A DNA stretch of 64,000 nucleotides from Amphibalanus amphitrite (taxonomy: Eukaryota > Arthropoda > Thecostraca > Balanomorpha > Balanidae). Below are positions 32,601-44,600 of this stretch, in pieces; within the stretch, counting starts at the first letter, position 1; each line of letters starts with the position of its first letter. The DNA lies in assembly GCF_019059575.1 (NCBI RefSeq), contig NW_024881532.1, forward strand, positions 1,550,001 through 1,614,000, in the 5' to 3' direction. A model generated the notes under the pieces. It did no database searches, was not told the origin of the DNA, and worked only from the letters and a program-made list of their open reading frames with translations. Both the position numbers and the translations under genes were made by a program.

Positions 32601-35600
32601 GACGAGGAGCCGGCCAGCCGGTGAACGTCGTGCAGCTGCTCCGGCGCCGGCGCCGTCAGCGCGTCCGGCGACAGGGTGGCCGCGCGCCGGCCGTCCATCG
32701 GACTGGCCGGCACGCTCAGCGCCTCGAGCAGCATGTGCCGCCGCTCGGCAGCCATCTGCGGCAGGCCGCCCAGCGGCTCCAGAAGCCGCCGCTCTGCCGG
32801 CGAGCACGAGACGCGGTCGCGGCGCGTGGTGCGCCGTCCGTCCGGCGAGCGCGGCTGCTCGGTGGCGGCGCGCGGCCGCTCCGAGGGCGACTTGGGCGGC
32901 TTGCGCGTCTCGGTGGGCTCCGAGGCAGGGGCCGGCTCGGAGACGACGGGCTGCTCGCCCGACAGCGGCGATGGAGGAGTGTCCACGCTGGGCTGCTCTG
33001 ACGACGTGTCCGTGGGAGCTGGGGAGGTCAAATCAGGTCACATAAAAGGGTTTCCACTCAGTCGGCAGAAAAAAAACATCGGGACCGAGACATCAGTTCC
33101 CCTCCACTTACACTAGTAATCTGGTGCAACCGGTCCGCCAGTTCACTCGAGAGAGATATTATGTATACATGGATATCAATTACCTATTTCTGGTTAAAAG
33201 TGTCCCCCAACTGTGCGAATAAAGCTTATAATTTGCCGAGAACCGAGCTACGATAAGCGTTAGCTTTAGCTATCTTGAAAGCGATAATCTCGGCTCACAG
33301 GAGCCGCGAGCAGGTAAAGTCGGGTAATGACCTGGGTCCTTATCCCGGCCGGGCCCGGGGGGTAATCCCAACCACCGCAGCCCGGGGGGGGCGTTTTTCG
33401 CCCCCCTGTCTAACTCCGTAAATAAGGGAGCTACGGAAACAAAAGCGATACCAAACGAAAGGTCCTTACGAGACGATTCTAATGCACATAAAATTTTTGA
33501 CCTCAGGTCAATTTTCAAGGTCAGAGGTCAAGGTCAAAGGCCAAAACCAGCACATGTGTAGTGATCTCAAAGTAAGCCTTCTAGAGGACGGCAGGCTGCA
33601 TCAAACCGGCAAAATTGGGTGTCAAACGAAAGAAGAGAATCTGAGGATTCTGAAAATGTGCTCCAAATCAAAGGTCAAGGTCAAGGTCACGCTCAAAATT
33701 GACCTCAAACTTAGCACTTTTTCGCACATCTTGCGTGCTAACTTCCAAGATGTTTTGAAATGTTTTGAGGCTTATCAGTTCCCTATTTGTGGTTTATCTT
33801 ACGATACAAGGCTGATCAAAGGTCAAGGTCACAGAAGAGTATCCCTGCTAGAGGCTATTTCACTGATTCAAGTTAGTAATAATAAATACCTAAGACAATT
33901 TTGCTATCCGGAAGCTCTAAATGAAGGCTTAGAGGAAAATAGATGCCAGATTCGTGATCAGCGGGTACAAATCCATCATAAACGACCTTTCATGTGTCAG
34001 GGTCAACCAGACCCAGCCAGCCTTCCCAAATGGGGCCCATATGGGCCCCAAGTGGGCAGCAAACTGGGGCCCATCTGGGCTGCCCACTTGGGGCCCAGAT
34101 GAGTTTGTCATGGGCGTCCAACTGGGTCCCATATGGGCAGCCCAGATGGGCCCCATATGGGGCCCAGCCGGGGCACATATGGGTCCCACATGGGCTTTCC
34201 CAGCCGGGACCCACATGGGTATAATTGAAGAATCCCACATGGGGCCCATGTGGGTTCGAAATGGGACCCATATGGGGCCCAGCCGGGGCACATATGGGTC
34301 CCACATGGGCTTTCCCAGCCGGGACCCACATGGGTATAATTGAAAAATCCCACATGGGGCCCATGTGGGTTCGAAATGGGACCCATATGGGGCCCAGCCG
34401 GGGCACATATGGGTCCCACATGGGCTTTCCCAGCCGGGACCCACATGGGTATAAGCGAAAAATCCCACATGGGGCTCATGTGGGTTCGAAATGGGGCCCA
34501 TATGGGTAGCCCATCTGTAGCCCATGTCCCACTGGGCCCATCTTGCCCATGTTTACCCCATATGGGACCCACATGGGATGCCCATCTCCAGCCCACATGC
34601 GTTTGGCCCACCTGGCCCATTTTTATCCCATATGGGGCCCATATGGGTAGCCCATCTGTAGCCCATGTCCCACGTGAGCCCATCTGGCCCATGCTCACCC
34701 CATATGGGACCCACATGGGATGCCCATCTCCAGCCCACATGCGTTTGGCCCACCTGGCCCATTTTTATCCCATATGGGGCCCATATGGGTAGCCCATCTG
34801 TAGCCCATGTCCCACGTGGGCCCATCTGGCCCATGTTCACCGCATATGGGACCCACATGGGACGCCCATCTCCAGCCCACATGCGTTTGGCCCACCTGGC
34901 TCATTTCTATCCCATATGGGGCCCATATGGGTAGCCCATCTGTAGCCCATGTCCCACGTGGGCCCATCTGGCCCATGTTCACCGCATATGGGACCCACAT
35001 GGGACGCCCATCTCCAGCCCACATGCGTTTGGCCCACCTGGCTCATTTCTATCCCTTATGGGGCCCATATGGGTAGCCCATCTGTAGCCCATGTCCCACG
35101 TGGGCCCATCTGGGACCCACATGGGATGCCCATCTCCAGCCCACATGCGTTTGGCCCACCTGGCCCATTTTTATCTCACATGGGGCCCATATGGGTAGCC
35201 CATCTGTAGCCCATGTCCCACTGGGCCCATCTGGCCCATGTTTACCCCATATGGGACCCACATGGGATGCCCATCTCCAGCCCACATGCGTTTGGCCCAC
35301 CTGGCCCATTTTTATCCCATATGGGGCCCATATGGGTAGCCCATCTGTAGCCCATGTCCCACGTGGGCCCACCTGGCCCATGTTCACCCCATATGGGACC
35401 CACATGGGATGCCCATCTCCAGCCCACATGCGTTTGGCCCACCTGGCCCATTTTTATCCCATATGGGGCCCATGTGGGTAGCCCATCTGTAGCCCATGTC
35501 CCACGTGGGCCCATCTGGCCCATGTTCACCCCATATGGGACCCATGTGGGCATGTTTGCTGGGGCTCAGCCCATATGGGACCCAGATTTAGCCCAGATAA

Positions 35601-38600
35601 TAGCCCACATGTAGCCCATGCCCACTTAAGCCCAGATGCCCCACTTTCAGCCCATATGGGCCCCATTTGGGAAGGCTGGCTGGGGAGGTCATTCGAGGTC
35701 ACATGAGGTCAACATGAAACTCGACCTTTTCCGAACAAAATATATATCATTCGACGCGGCTTGACAAGACGAATGCGATGGTACCACTGCCGTAGCTCTA
35801 GGACCATTTTTGTCGAAGTTATTTGCGAAAAACTAAAACCACATTTCGGGGTCGTTGACCTGACCTCTGACCTCAGGTCACCAAAACTATTTTTCTATTT
35901 TTTTCTAGGTCAAACGCTACACAGCCGTGCTCGTAATTTGTCTTTATCTCTAAAACTCTATTTTTAGCAGCTATTTGAAGTTTGCGTCTGTGACGCCGAA
36001 GTTTGCCGTGCAGGGGTCTAGAAAAATGGACCTTGTGACGTCATCAAGGGGGCTAGGTCCAAATTTTTTACTTCAGAAGATGTCAAATTGATGGGAGAAA
36101 AGGTACTGAAAGTTTCGCCTTCCTATCCCTAAGCGTTCGGGAGTTATGGCAAATATTCGCCAGGGGGGGCGAAAAACGCCCCCCCCGGGCCCGCGAGGGT
36201 TATAAACACGTTAAAGCAATCCTGATACACAACGAACAAAAACTCGACATAAATTTGAAAAAGGCAATGGTAATTGCCTAATTGCCTTTAATTGCCTAAT
36301 TGCCTTTTTGGCATTTTCCTGCCAAATTGCCTTTTTGCCTGCCCAAATTGCCTGCCCGCCTGCCAAAAAGAGCTGGGCTACTGCGCGTATCAATGCACTT
36401 ACGTAACTCCTCGCTAGATGGCACTGGCTCCACACGCCTGAACTGATGCTGTGCCGCATGGCACAGAGCCGTAAACTGCCGACGGGCGACGATTCTACAT
36501 ACTCATGCGTGACAGACACATCGCAAGCCTTTTCTGCTTGTGCTATTTTAGCGCCGAAAGGTATAAGTTATTTTCCATTCCTATATTGCTGGATGCTGAG
36601 TCATCACTGGAAGGCTAGCTTTCAGGTAGGTATAAAGATTTCGTGTTTTTTCAGCGCAGGACAGGCTGGCGGTTCCCGTGGCGCTCGGCAGTGACAGCGG
36701 CAGTCGTGCCCGCTAACGGCCGCACTTCAAGCCAAGACAAATGCGCGAAAAGCGCGCCGACACGCATGATTTGTTGGCGGGATATTTCGGTCGGCAGCTG
36801 GCACTCGGCCAGAGTAACCAATTGCCTTCCCACTTAAAATGAGATGTGAGACGCGCTTTACTACCACCATAGATCTGGCCCGGCTGGCAGCCGGGTCCGA
36901 ACCCGAGACGGGCGCCGCGGCCGGCTGCAGTGTTCGCGGCGTCAGTTTGTCAAAACCAACGTAAACAGCGGCGGCCGTCGGCGGTTGTGCCGGCGGCGAG
37001 CGTCTGGAGGATGCCGCCGCGGGGTGCCAGCTCGCTCGGCTCGGCGCCTGGCAGCCGCCGCGCCGCCCACGCCAGCGCCACAGCCGCAACCGAGGCCTCC
37101 TCCAGTTCAGCCGCCGGAGGAGCGCGGCTGCGGGGAGCGGTACTCGGGTGCCGGGGCCTCCGGCGTGCTCTAGCACCCCTCCCCCCCCAACCGTCAGGTG
37201 ATGCCCATTGTATGACGTCACGGCGGGCCGAAATACCGTCCGAGAGGCGGCCGGCTGCCAAGGCGCGCCGCCGCCGCCCGGCTGGGAACGGAGCCGGGTG
37301 CGGACGGCACGACACCGGCGCCAGCCTCTGATGGATGGACGCAGAAACGCCGAATGAGCTTAATCGCCCGAAACTGCGCTCGAGCTGTCAGTCGGAACAA
37401 TAAATATATCAAACCGAGTTAAAAGCTAAGGGAGTTCGGATATTAATTACAACGGCTACCGACAAAAAAGTGCATAAACAACAAGTCATATGATGGTCAG
37501 CGAAAGACCGGCGACCGTCCAGCATGATTCCGGTAGCAACTTTCCTTTCACATGACATAACATGTAGTGCAGCAACTAAACCACATAATTTCGACCGTCT
37601 GTTATGTGCACAAGCACAGGCAGAACTATCAAATGAAGCGCAGTGACATGAGGCCATAATGACCATGTGACCCGCTGACCAGGCGGCAGTCACCCGCATA
37701 TGTTCGCGGACGGCTGGCGGCAGCGGTCGGCCAACTCCCACGCCTTGGGAGCGCGCCAGGGCGGCGGTCCACGCTCCGTCCCGCGTCCATCGGCCGTCTG
37801 ACACAGTATTGATAGGCGGCCAGCCGGAGTACACGGGACGGATACGTTAGGAGAAACGGCGACATGGGACAGATACAGAGATAGAGATATGACCTTCAGG
37901 TTGAGACGGATGGGAGAGTTCAGCACTCAGGCGATGACGGAGGAGGGACGTGATGAGAGCGAATCGGCCTTGTGTTGGCCGTGTTCCCGACACAACTCGA
38001 CTGAATTAATGGGCGTCATTCATAAAGTCTGCGGTAGGTAAAGCCCGCATATTGTCTGCACCACAAAACGGAGTCTGATGGCTATTTTTGGTTTCTTCGT
38101 CTACAGATGTGTGCTGATAAAAGATGTCAGAACATCAGTTAATATGGCAATGTTACGATATCCTACATATGAAGCAGTTTATTGTTTTTTATTTTGGTTC
38201 GGAGACACACCAAGAGCGCCAACATCCAGCGGCATCTGCTCAGAAGGCCGAGCGCCAGCCGAGCGGTCCGCCGCTGCCGGTTATTCTGCTCAGTGCTCGC
38301 TGCTCGGGCCCGCCGCCGGTGTGTCTGTCGCCGCGAAACGAGCGGCCCTCACCAGCACGGAGCGGTGCCAACATCAACCGGCCGGGCCCACCGGCGAGCA
38401 GTCAAACTCAGCCGGCCGCAGAGCCGATCGCGGCGGACCGGTCCCAGAGTCTTACATATGTACAGGGCTGTCCCACAGAGCCGATCGCGGCGGCCCGGTC
38501 TCAGAGCCGGTCGCGGCGGCCCGGTCTCGCGGAGCCAATCGTGGCGACCCGGTCCCGGAGTCCTACATGCTGGGCTATCCGCAGAGCCGATCGCGGCGGC

Positions 38601-41600
38601 CCGGCCCCAGAGCTGGTCCCGGCGGCCCGGTCCCAGAGTCCTACATACAGGCCCGGTCCCAGAGCCGATCGCGGCGGACCGGTCCCAGCAGAGCCGATCG
38701 CGGCGGCCCGGTCCCAGAGTTTTACATACAGGGCGGTCTCAGAGCCGATCGCGGCGGACCGGTCCCAGAGTTTTACATACAGGACTGTCCCAGAGCCGAT
38801 CGCCGCGGCCCGGTCCCAGGGTCCTGCCGCCGGTCCGACGGCCAACACATGGGACTCAGGACCCATCACCCAGCCTATGTCGGCACCGCAGCCGTGCTCC
38901 AGTCGACACACAGCAGCCGGTTCGGTCCGGAACACAGAGCCGGTTCGGTCCGGAACACAGAGCCGGTTCGGTCCGGAACACAGAGCCGGTTTGGTGCGGA
39001 AAACAGAACCGGTTTGGTCCGGCATATAGCCGCCATTCTAGTCCGGCCCGGCACACGCAGCCGTATTCTGCTAGGCGTACACAACCGTGCTTTGAGCGCA
39101 GACAGCATCGCGCTTTGGCACTTAGCTCAGTAAATCGGTGCCAAAGAACAAGTGCTCATTGGCTCCAGCGGTTCTTGCAAACTTTGTATATTTACACCGC
39201 TCAACTTGCTTCAAAAACATGTCAGTTTCATGTGTGTGCTTCCCATACAAGCAACAGGCGTATATCATCCGAGTCGTGTGTCTGTCACAACTGAACACAT
39301 CTTATCTTGATCTTGTGTGTGACCCACTGTTATTTCACCTGAGACCAATGTCAGCGCAGAGCGGCAGTATTTTGACCGCAGCATAAGCACCTGCTAGCTG
39401 ATCTCGGCGTCGGCGCCGTCTGGGACCTGACCCAAGCGGCTTGTGTTGGCCGCTGCCGAGTCTCGGCGGTCACGGTCACACGTGGCTGGGCCTGACACGA
39501 TGGGTTTACACTGACGGCGAGTGGCGAGCGGTGAGCCACCGGCCCCGGCTGCCCGGGCGATGGGTGTAGGGGTAGGTGTGCACTGTGCAGTGTGCAGCGC
39601 AAGCCTTCCCAGTTGTCTCGCCCACCGGTCAACAAGACGGTGATGTCACGGTGATTTACCGCTCAATGCACAGCTGTAATACCGACCACTCTCGCGAGGG
39701 TCAGCTAATGCGGTCATAGCCGTTTAATCACGTCTTGAAAGCAGTACATATAATCGAACTGCTGGCTATTCAATCCACGTGCACGGTGAGAAGCGTTTGG
39801 ACTCCCCGTCTAAGTTTTATTTTTTTATAAAACCTATCTTAAAGCGGCAGTAGAAACGTCAGGCTATATGCTTAAAATCTTCAACGATTTTATGATCAAC
39901 GGTTTGACGAAACGCAATTTAACTCTCTAACTTGTCACATGTGCATTAATTTTTTGCGTTGGTCGGCCACACTGTCTGCATGTGCGAAGCAGAGTCCGTT
40001 TTCGCTGCATCTTGGGATAAAAACGACATCGTACTCAGTGCTCGCGTCGTTAGCTCATCGCGCTCATCGCACAGTGTCGTTTCATTGGAGTTGCTTGTTG
40101 TTAGACCTAGTTTCAAAGAAGTACATCTTAACCCGCGCCGGGCCGGTGCTCTGAGATTCCGCGCCGGGCCGGGGGGGGGGGGTGTCTGAACACCCCCCCC
40201 CCCCTTCTAACTCGGCTCCTGGGCCACGTAGCGACACGCGGTAAGCGGCAATCGAAAGAACGTCCAAAATAAGGACGAAAACACTGGGTCATTTTTGGGG
40301 TCAGGTCAAAGGTCAGGTCACCAGAGGTCACCAAAGGTCAAATGCCCACTATTTCAACATTTTGGAAACTGCCAATGGCTATCTCGGGAACCGATAAAGC
40401 TACAGCGCCGCGGAAAAGCGCATTCGATAGCCCTTTTACAGAACTTTCTGAGTAATGTTCTCAGATTTGACCTCAGGTCAACGGTTTAGCCTCCAGAGGG
40501 CAAAAACTCCAAAAATAGCCGTTTTTACGAAAAACGTTTTTTCGGCAATAACTTTTGACTCAAAAGAGCCACGACATTACTTTTGCCACCATCGTGTTCC
40601 TCTCGTCGAGACGCGTCGAATGAACTATAATTTGACCTTGAAAGGTCAACTTGAAAATTTGACCTCAGGCCAAGGTCATGACCTGACCGGAAAAGGTCAT
40701 GTTGCATATCAGTCGATCCGCAACGTCGAGCCGAACACATCTAAGGCGTTTTCAGCGCTCTAGCTCGTCTCTATCAGAAGTTATTAGCGAAAAACTGTTA
40801 GATTCTGTTCGTGACCTGAGATGACCTCGGGGACATAACGAGGGGTCACAGTTGCCATTTTCCGGTTCAGTGTATCCATTTTACCTATATCTCGATGTTT
40901 GAGAGTGTCTAGAATAGCGTTCGTGCAAAACAGACGCTTTTCAATTTTCTCCCATTTTCTATAATGGGCAGGTCGCAAAATTGACCTAACCTTAGGTCAC
41001 CGATATCAAAATTCCGAGATATACATTTTATAGATACTGTTGCTCTAATCAATCGCTGAAAGTTTCAAGGAAATCGATCAATCGGTGTAGCTATGACGAG
41101 CATTCTTATTTTTTTCTGAGGTGAGGTCACTTAGCGTGACCTGGTGACCTGACCTAAGGTGACCTGGGTCTGAAATTTTCACAACATGTGCGGAAAAGAT
41201 GCACCAACAGGTGTGCCAAAAACCGCAGGGGGGGTGTTCAAACACCCCCCCCCCCCGCCCGGCGCGGGTTAACAGAGTTGAAAAAAAAAATATATAAAAT
41301 TAAGGGACAGCCTCAGGTCATTGAGCCCAGTCTCGGTAAAGAGGTGTTTTATTTGTAAACTAACTATCAGTGTCATTAATAAAAACAGCCTGACATTTGC
41401 TGGGCCAAATGGACGTTGAACGGCCCCTTTCCAAATTCCACTATCAGAAGCCTTTTATAAGGAGCATCATCGTCTCTCGCTGCGCTCAAGCCGCTCAGTG
41501 CCCTGTCGGCCTTCTAAAAATGGCGTCGGGCCGTTTAAAACTCATAATCCATAACGCTCTCCGGTCACTTTATTCGTATGTATTATTGACATTTAAATAT

Positions 41601-44600
41601 GACGACAGTTATTGATGACATGATTTCACGAGTGGTTCAGAGGTACCTAAGCTATTCTTAGAAGACTCAGCACCCGATGAGTGCTTGTTGCCCTTGGCTC
41701 TGCAAAGGATGTTGTACAGTTGCGATCGAACAGAGCTCTTGTTGTTTGCTGCTCAGTCTGCCAAGCTAAATGTGTTTACATCCTGAGAAGCTCCAGCGTG
41801 CTCCTGCTGTAGCTTAAAGTGTGACCGCAAGTAGGTAAACGGGTGGTCTCAAACAATGCTGCAAGGGATTCGTGTTGGGCTAGCCATTTTTAAAAAAGTA
41901 CACGTGTTATAAGCATGTTGATAATGAAGATACTTTAGCATGATAAACTCGACAACGATTTTGCCTAGAAAATGGAAACACGACAACATAGGAAACACGA
42001 CATATATCATAGCAGAATGAAAACAAAGAGAAACTAGGTAAGAGCAGCACCATTCGTTACACGTGATCTTTGCGAAATGTTTTTAAATTCAACGCAAGCA
42101 GATGCCTCTTTTTTTAAATACGTAGGGTACGTACCTAGGTATCAAGCTAAGTTGAGCCTACGGCAAAATGATGGACTGTAAAAGATTCAAAATACTTGGA
42201 CCGGCATGACATGTCAGTTTGCGTGAGCCCAGTCTTTCACGCGGATGACGCAGGACGGCCTTGACCCAGGCGCTGGCAAATAAGCTTATAGTCACGACTC
42301 ATCAAAGCTTGTAGTTTCAACTGTTGTCTTCCTGTACCATGGGCTGAGTGATAGCCTGACCCACGTACAGCTCGGCTCGAAAATTCAATCAACACGATTG
42401 AAACATTAACATTTAATACCATTAACACTTATGGAAATTCTCAGCGTTAATGCCCTCCCTTAAGGCCCACTCTGCTCACGCTGTTCCTTCGCTTCAATAA
42501 CATGATTCAGGATAGCAACTCGAAATTTGTTGCTTCATCTAAAGCCGTAATGCATTGGGGACTATTTTGCCAGCATTAACTTTATCAAGAAACAATTTAA
42601 ATACTGGTCCCAGTTCCCATAACACATTGATTGTGAATTTCATTTATGATTTTAAAGATACTTATTCGTTGACAATATAAGGCCCGCCTCGGACCCAGCC
42701 CAGTTTGGTCCCAAATCGTACGCTAGCCGGACCCCACCTGGCCGTCACTCTCCGATCAGGCCCGGCCGACCCGGGGACGGCCGGTCGGCGGTCGGAACTC
42801 ACCTGGCGGCGGCTTTTTGGCCGCGTCGGCGCTGCTCGGCTCGCTGTCCGAGTCAGACGGGTGGTTCAGCGGCGGGGCGGCCGACACCGGCACCGGCACG
42901 GGCGAGGGTGCCGGCGCCGGGGCCGCGGCCGGCACCCCTCCGGCCGGGGACGCGGTGGAGGTCGGGCTGGCCGGGCTCGCCCCCGGCTGGTCTGCTAGAC
43001 TGGCCTCTAGACTGTGACACACTTCGAAGGCTTGGCCGACTGTCCGGACCACTTCTAACGCTTGGCTCTGCCGGAGAAGGGAAAATGGGTTAAGAACTTG
43101 GCAATGCGCGGTCAGAGTGAGTAATTTTGATTTAAGATGCAATTCAAATTGACGCATTTTCAAATATCTTAAGTTATGCCTGGATAGCGGATAGATCGTC
43201 AACTACTTATACTAGATAAAATCATAGGCAACCCTTTTACGAGCACCATAGTCGCGCATCACATCACAGTGTCGTTGTCTTTCGGTTAACTCCTGCTATC
43301 ATCCCACCGCGGGACCGCCCCTAGGAACGCACTGTCCCCCGACAGACATCCCTGGGAGCCGTCGCAGCGTGACCGGCGACGCTCCCATGTCACCGCTATC
43401 TGGGCCAGGGCGGCACCAATAGGGCGTCCACAGCGCCTCACTTGGCCGGCCGTGACGCCGCTGATGGCCACCCCGAGGGCGCGTGACAAATGTGGCGCGC
43501 ACGACCGCAGACAAACGTGGCGCACGCGGCGTTTGTCTGCTGAAGCCAAGTCAGCGCGACACACGAAGCAGGAACAGGAAATAGAACAGGAGTAGGACAC
43601 TGGCTGAATTATTGCCCGCTGGCAATGTGACGATGATTAACTTAACGACCGTCGGGCCACGTGGTGAGTGTGTCGAGAGGTAGGTGGGGGGATGGGGGGA
43701 GGCAAAAACACGCAGCGGCTCCGGAATGCGCGGCGCACGCAGAGCTGCCAGCTCGGGACACGCTGCCTGCCGCAGATCTGGGGCGGGCCGATTTGGCTCA
43801 CCAGACGAATCGCTAGGCGCTTCATAGGTATGCGATCGCTGCTAAACGTTGCTGAAGGTCTTTCAAGGCACTGCATGTAGGTGAAAAACAGGATGACTTT
43901 CAAGTATAAATTCTTTCAAGGAAGTAGGTAGCATATCATCAACGTTAGGAGCCTCTACGACACAATTTTGCCTTGATTATGTCCGATATCAGTTGCCTAA
44001 AGACGTCTGACGTTCTATGCGTTTATTAGTTTAAGGTATTTACCTACCTAAAACTGTGTTTATCACTTTGTTAATTTATCAAACGTCTTACGTCTAATCG
44101 CTATTCTGTTTATCCGCGTTTATTAGTTTTAGGTATTTACCTAAAACTGTGTTTATCACTTTGTTAATTTATCAAACGTCTTTTATACGTCTAATCGCTA
44201 TTCTGTTTAACCAGCCTTTTTGTATGAATGCTTCATAAAGGAATCCAGATATGCGTTTTGAGGGATAGGAGTCACTATGCGTTCAGCCTTAAGTTGATTT
44301 AAAAGACGCCTCAACCTTATATCGAATTTCAGACTCCACAGCTTGATAGCTAAAGATGATTTAAAGGAAAAGGGCCACCTTTAACATGGGGATTGAAACT
44401 GAGATAGCCATCCTGTAGCCCGTGTCCGAAAACCCTCCAGTCTATCTCCTTACGGCCGATTTCGGCTTCCATTCGTAGGTATCGGCAATTTTAACAGAGG
44501 AATGCGTCCTTATCCCAGGAATGCGTCCTTACCCTGTAATACAGCCACCCGCGGCGAGGCTTTGGTTTTTTTCCAATCAGCTCCATTCAGCTCAGCTTTA

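Noticed and set aside
33929-35614. Many overlapping 70-210 residue frames on both strands, rich in Trp, Met, Gly and Pro
   Set aside because: They all fall in the self-complementary satellite, repeat with its period and occur on both strands; no splice or start context supports a gene.
38078-39294. Three frames of 300-370 residues on the plus strand
   Set aside because: They cross the GAGCCGATCG and CCGG minisatellites and are open because the repeat lacks stops in all frames; composition is repeat-driven.
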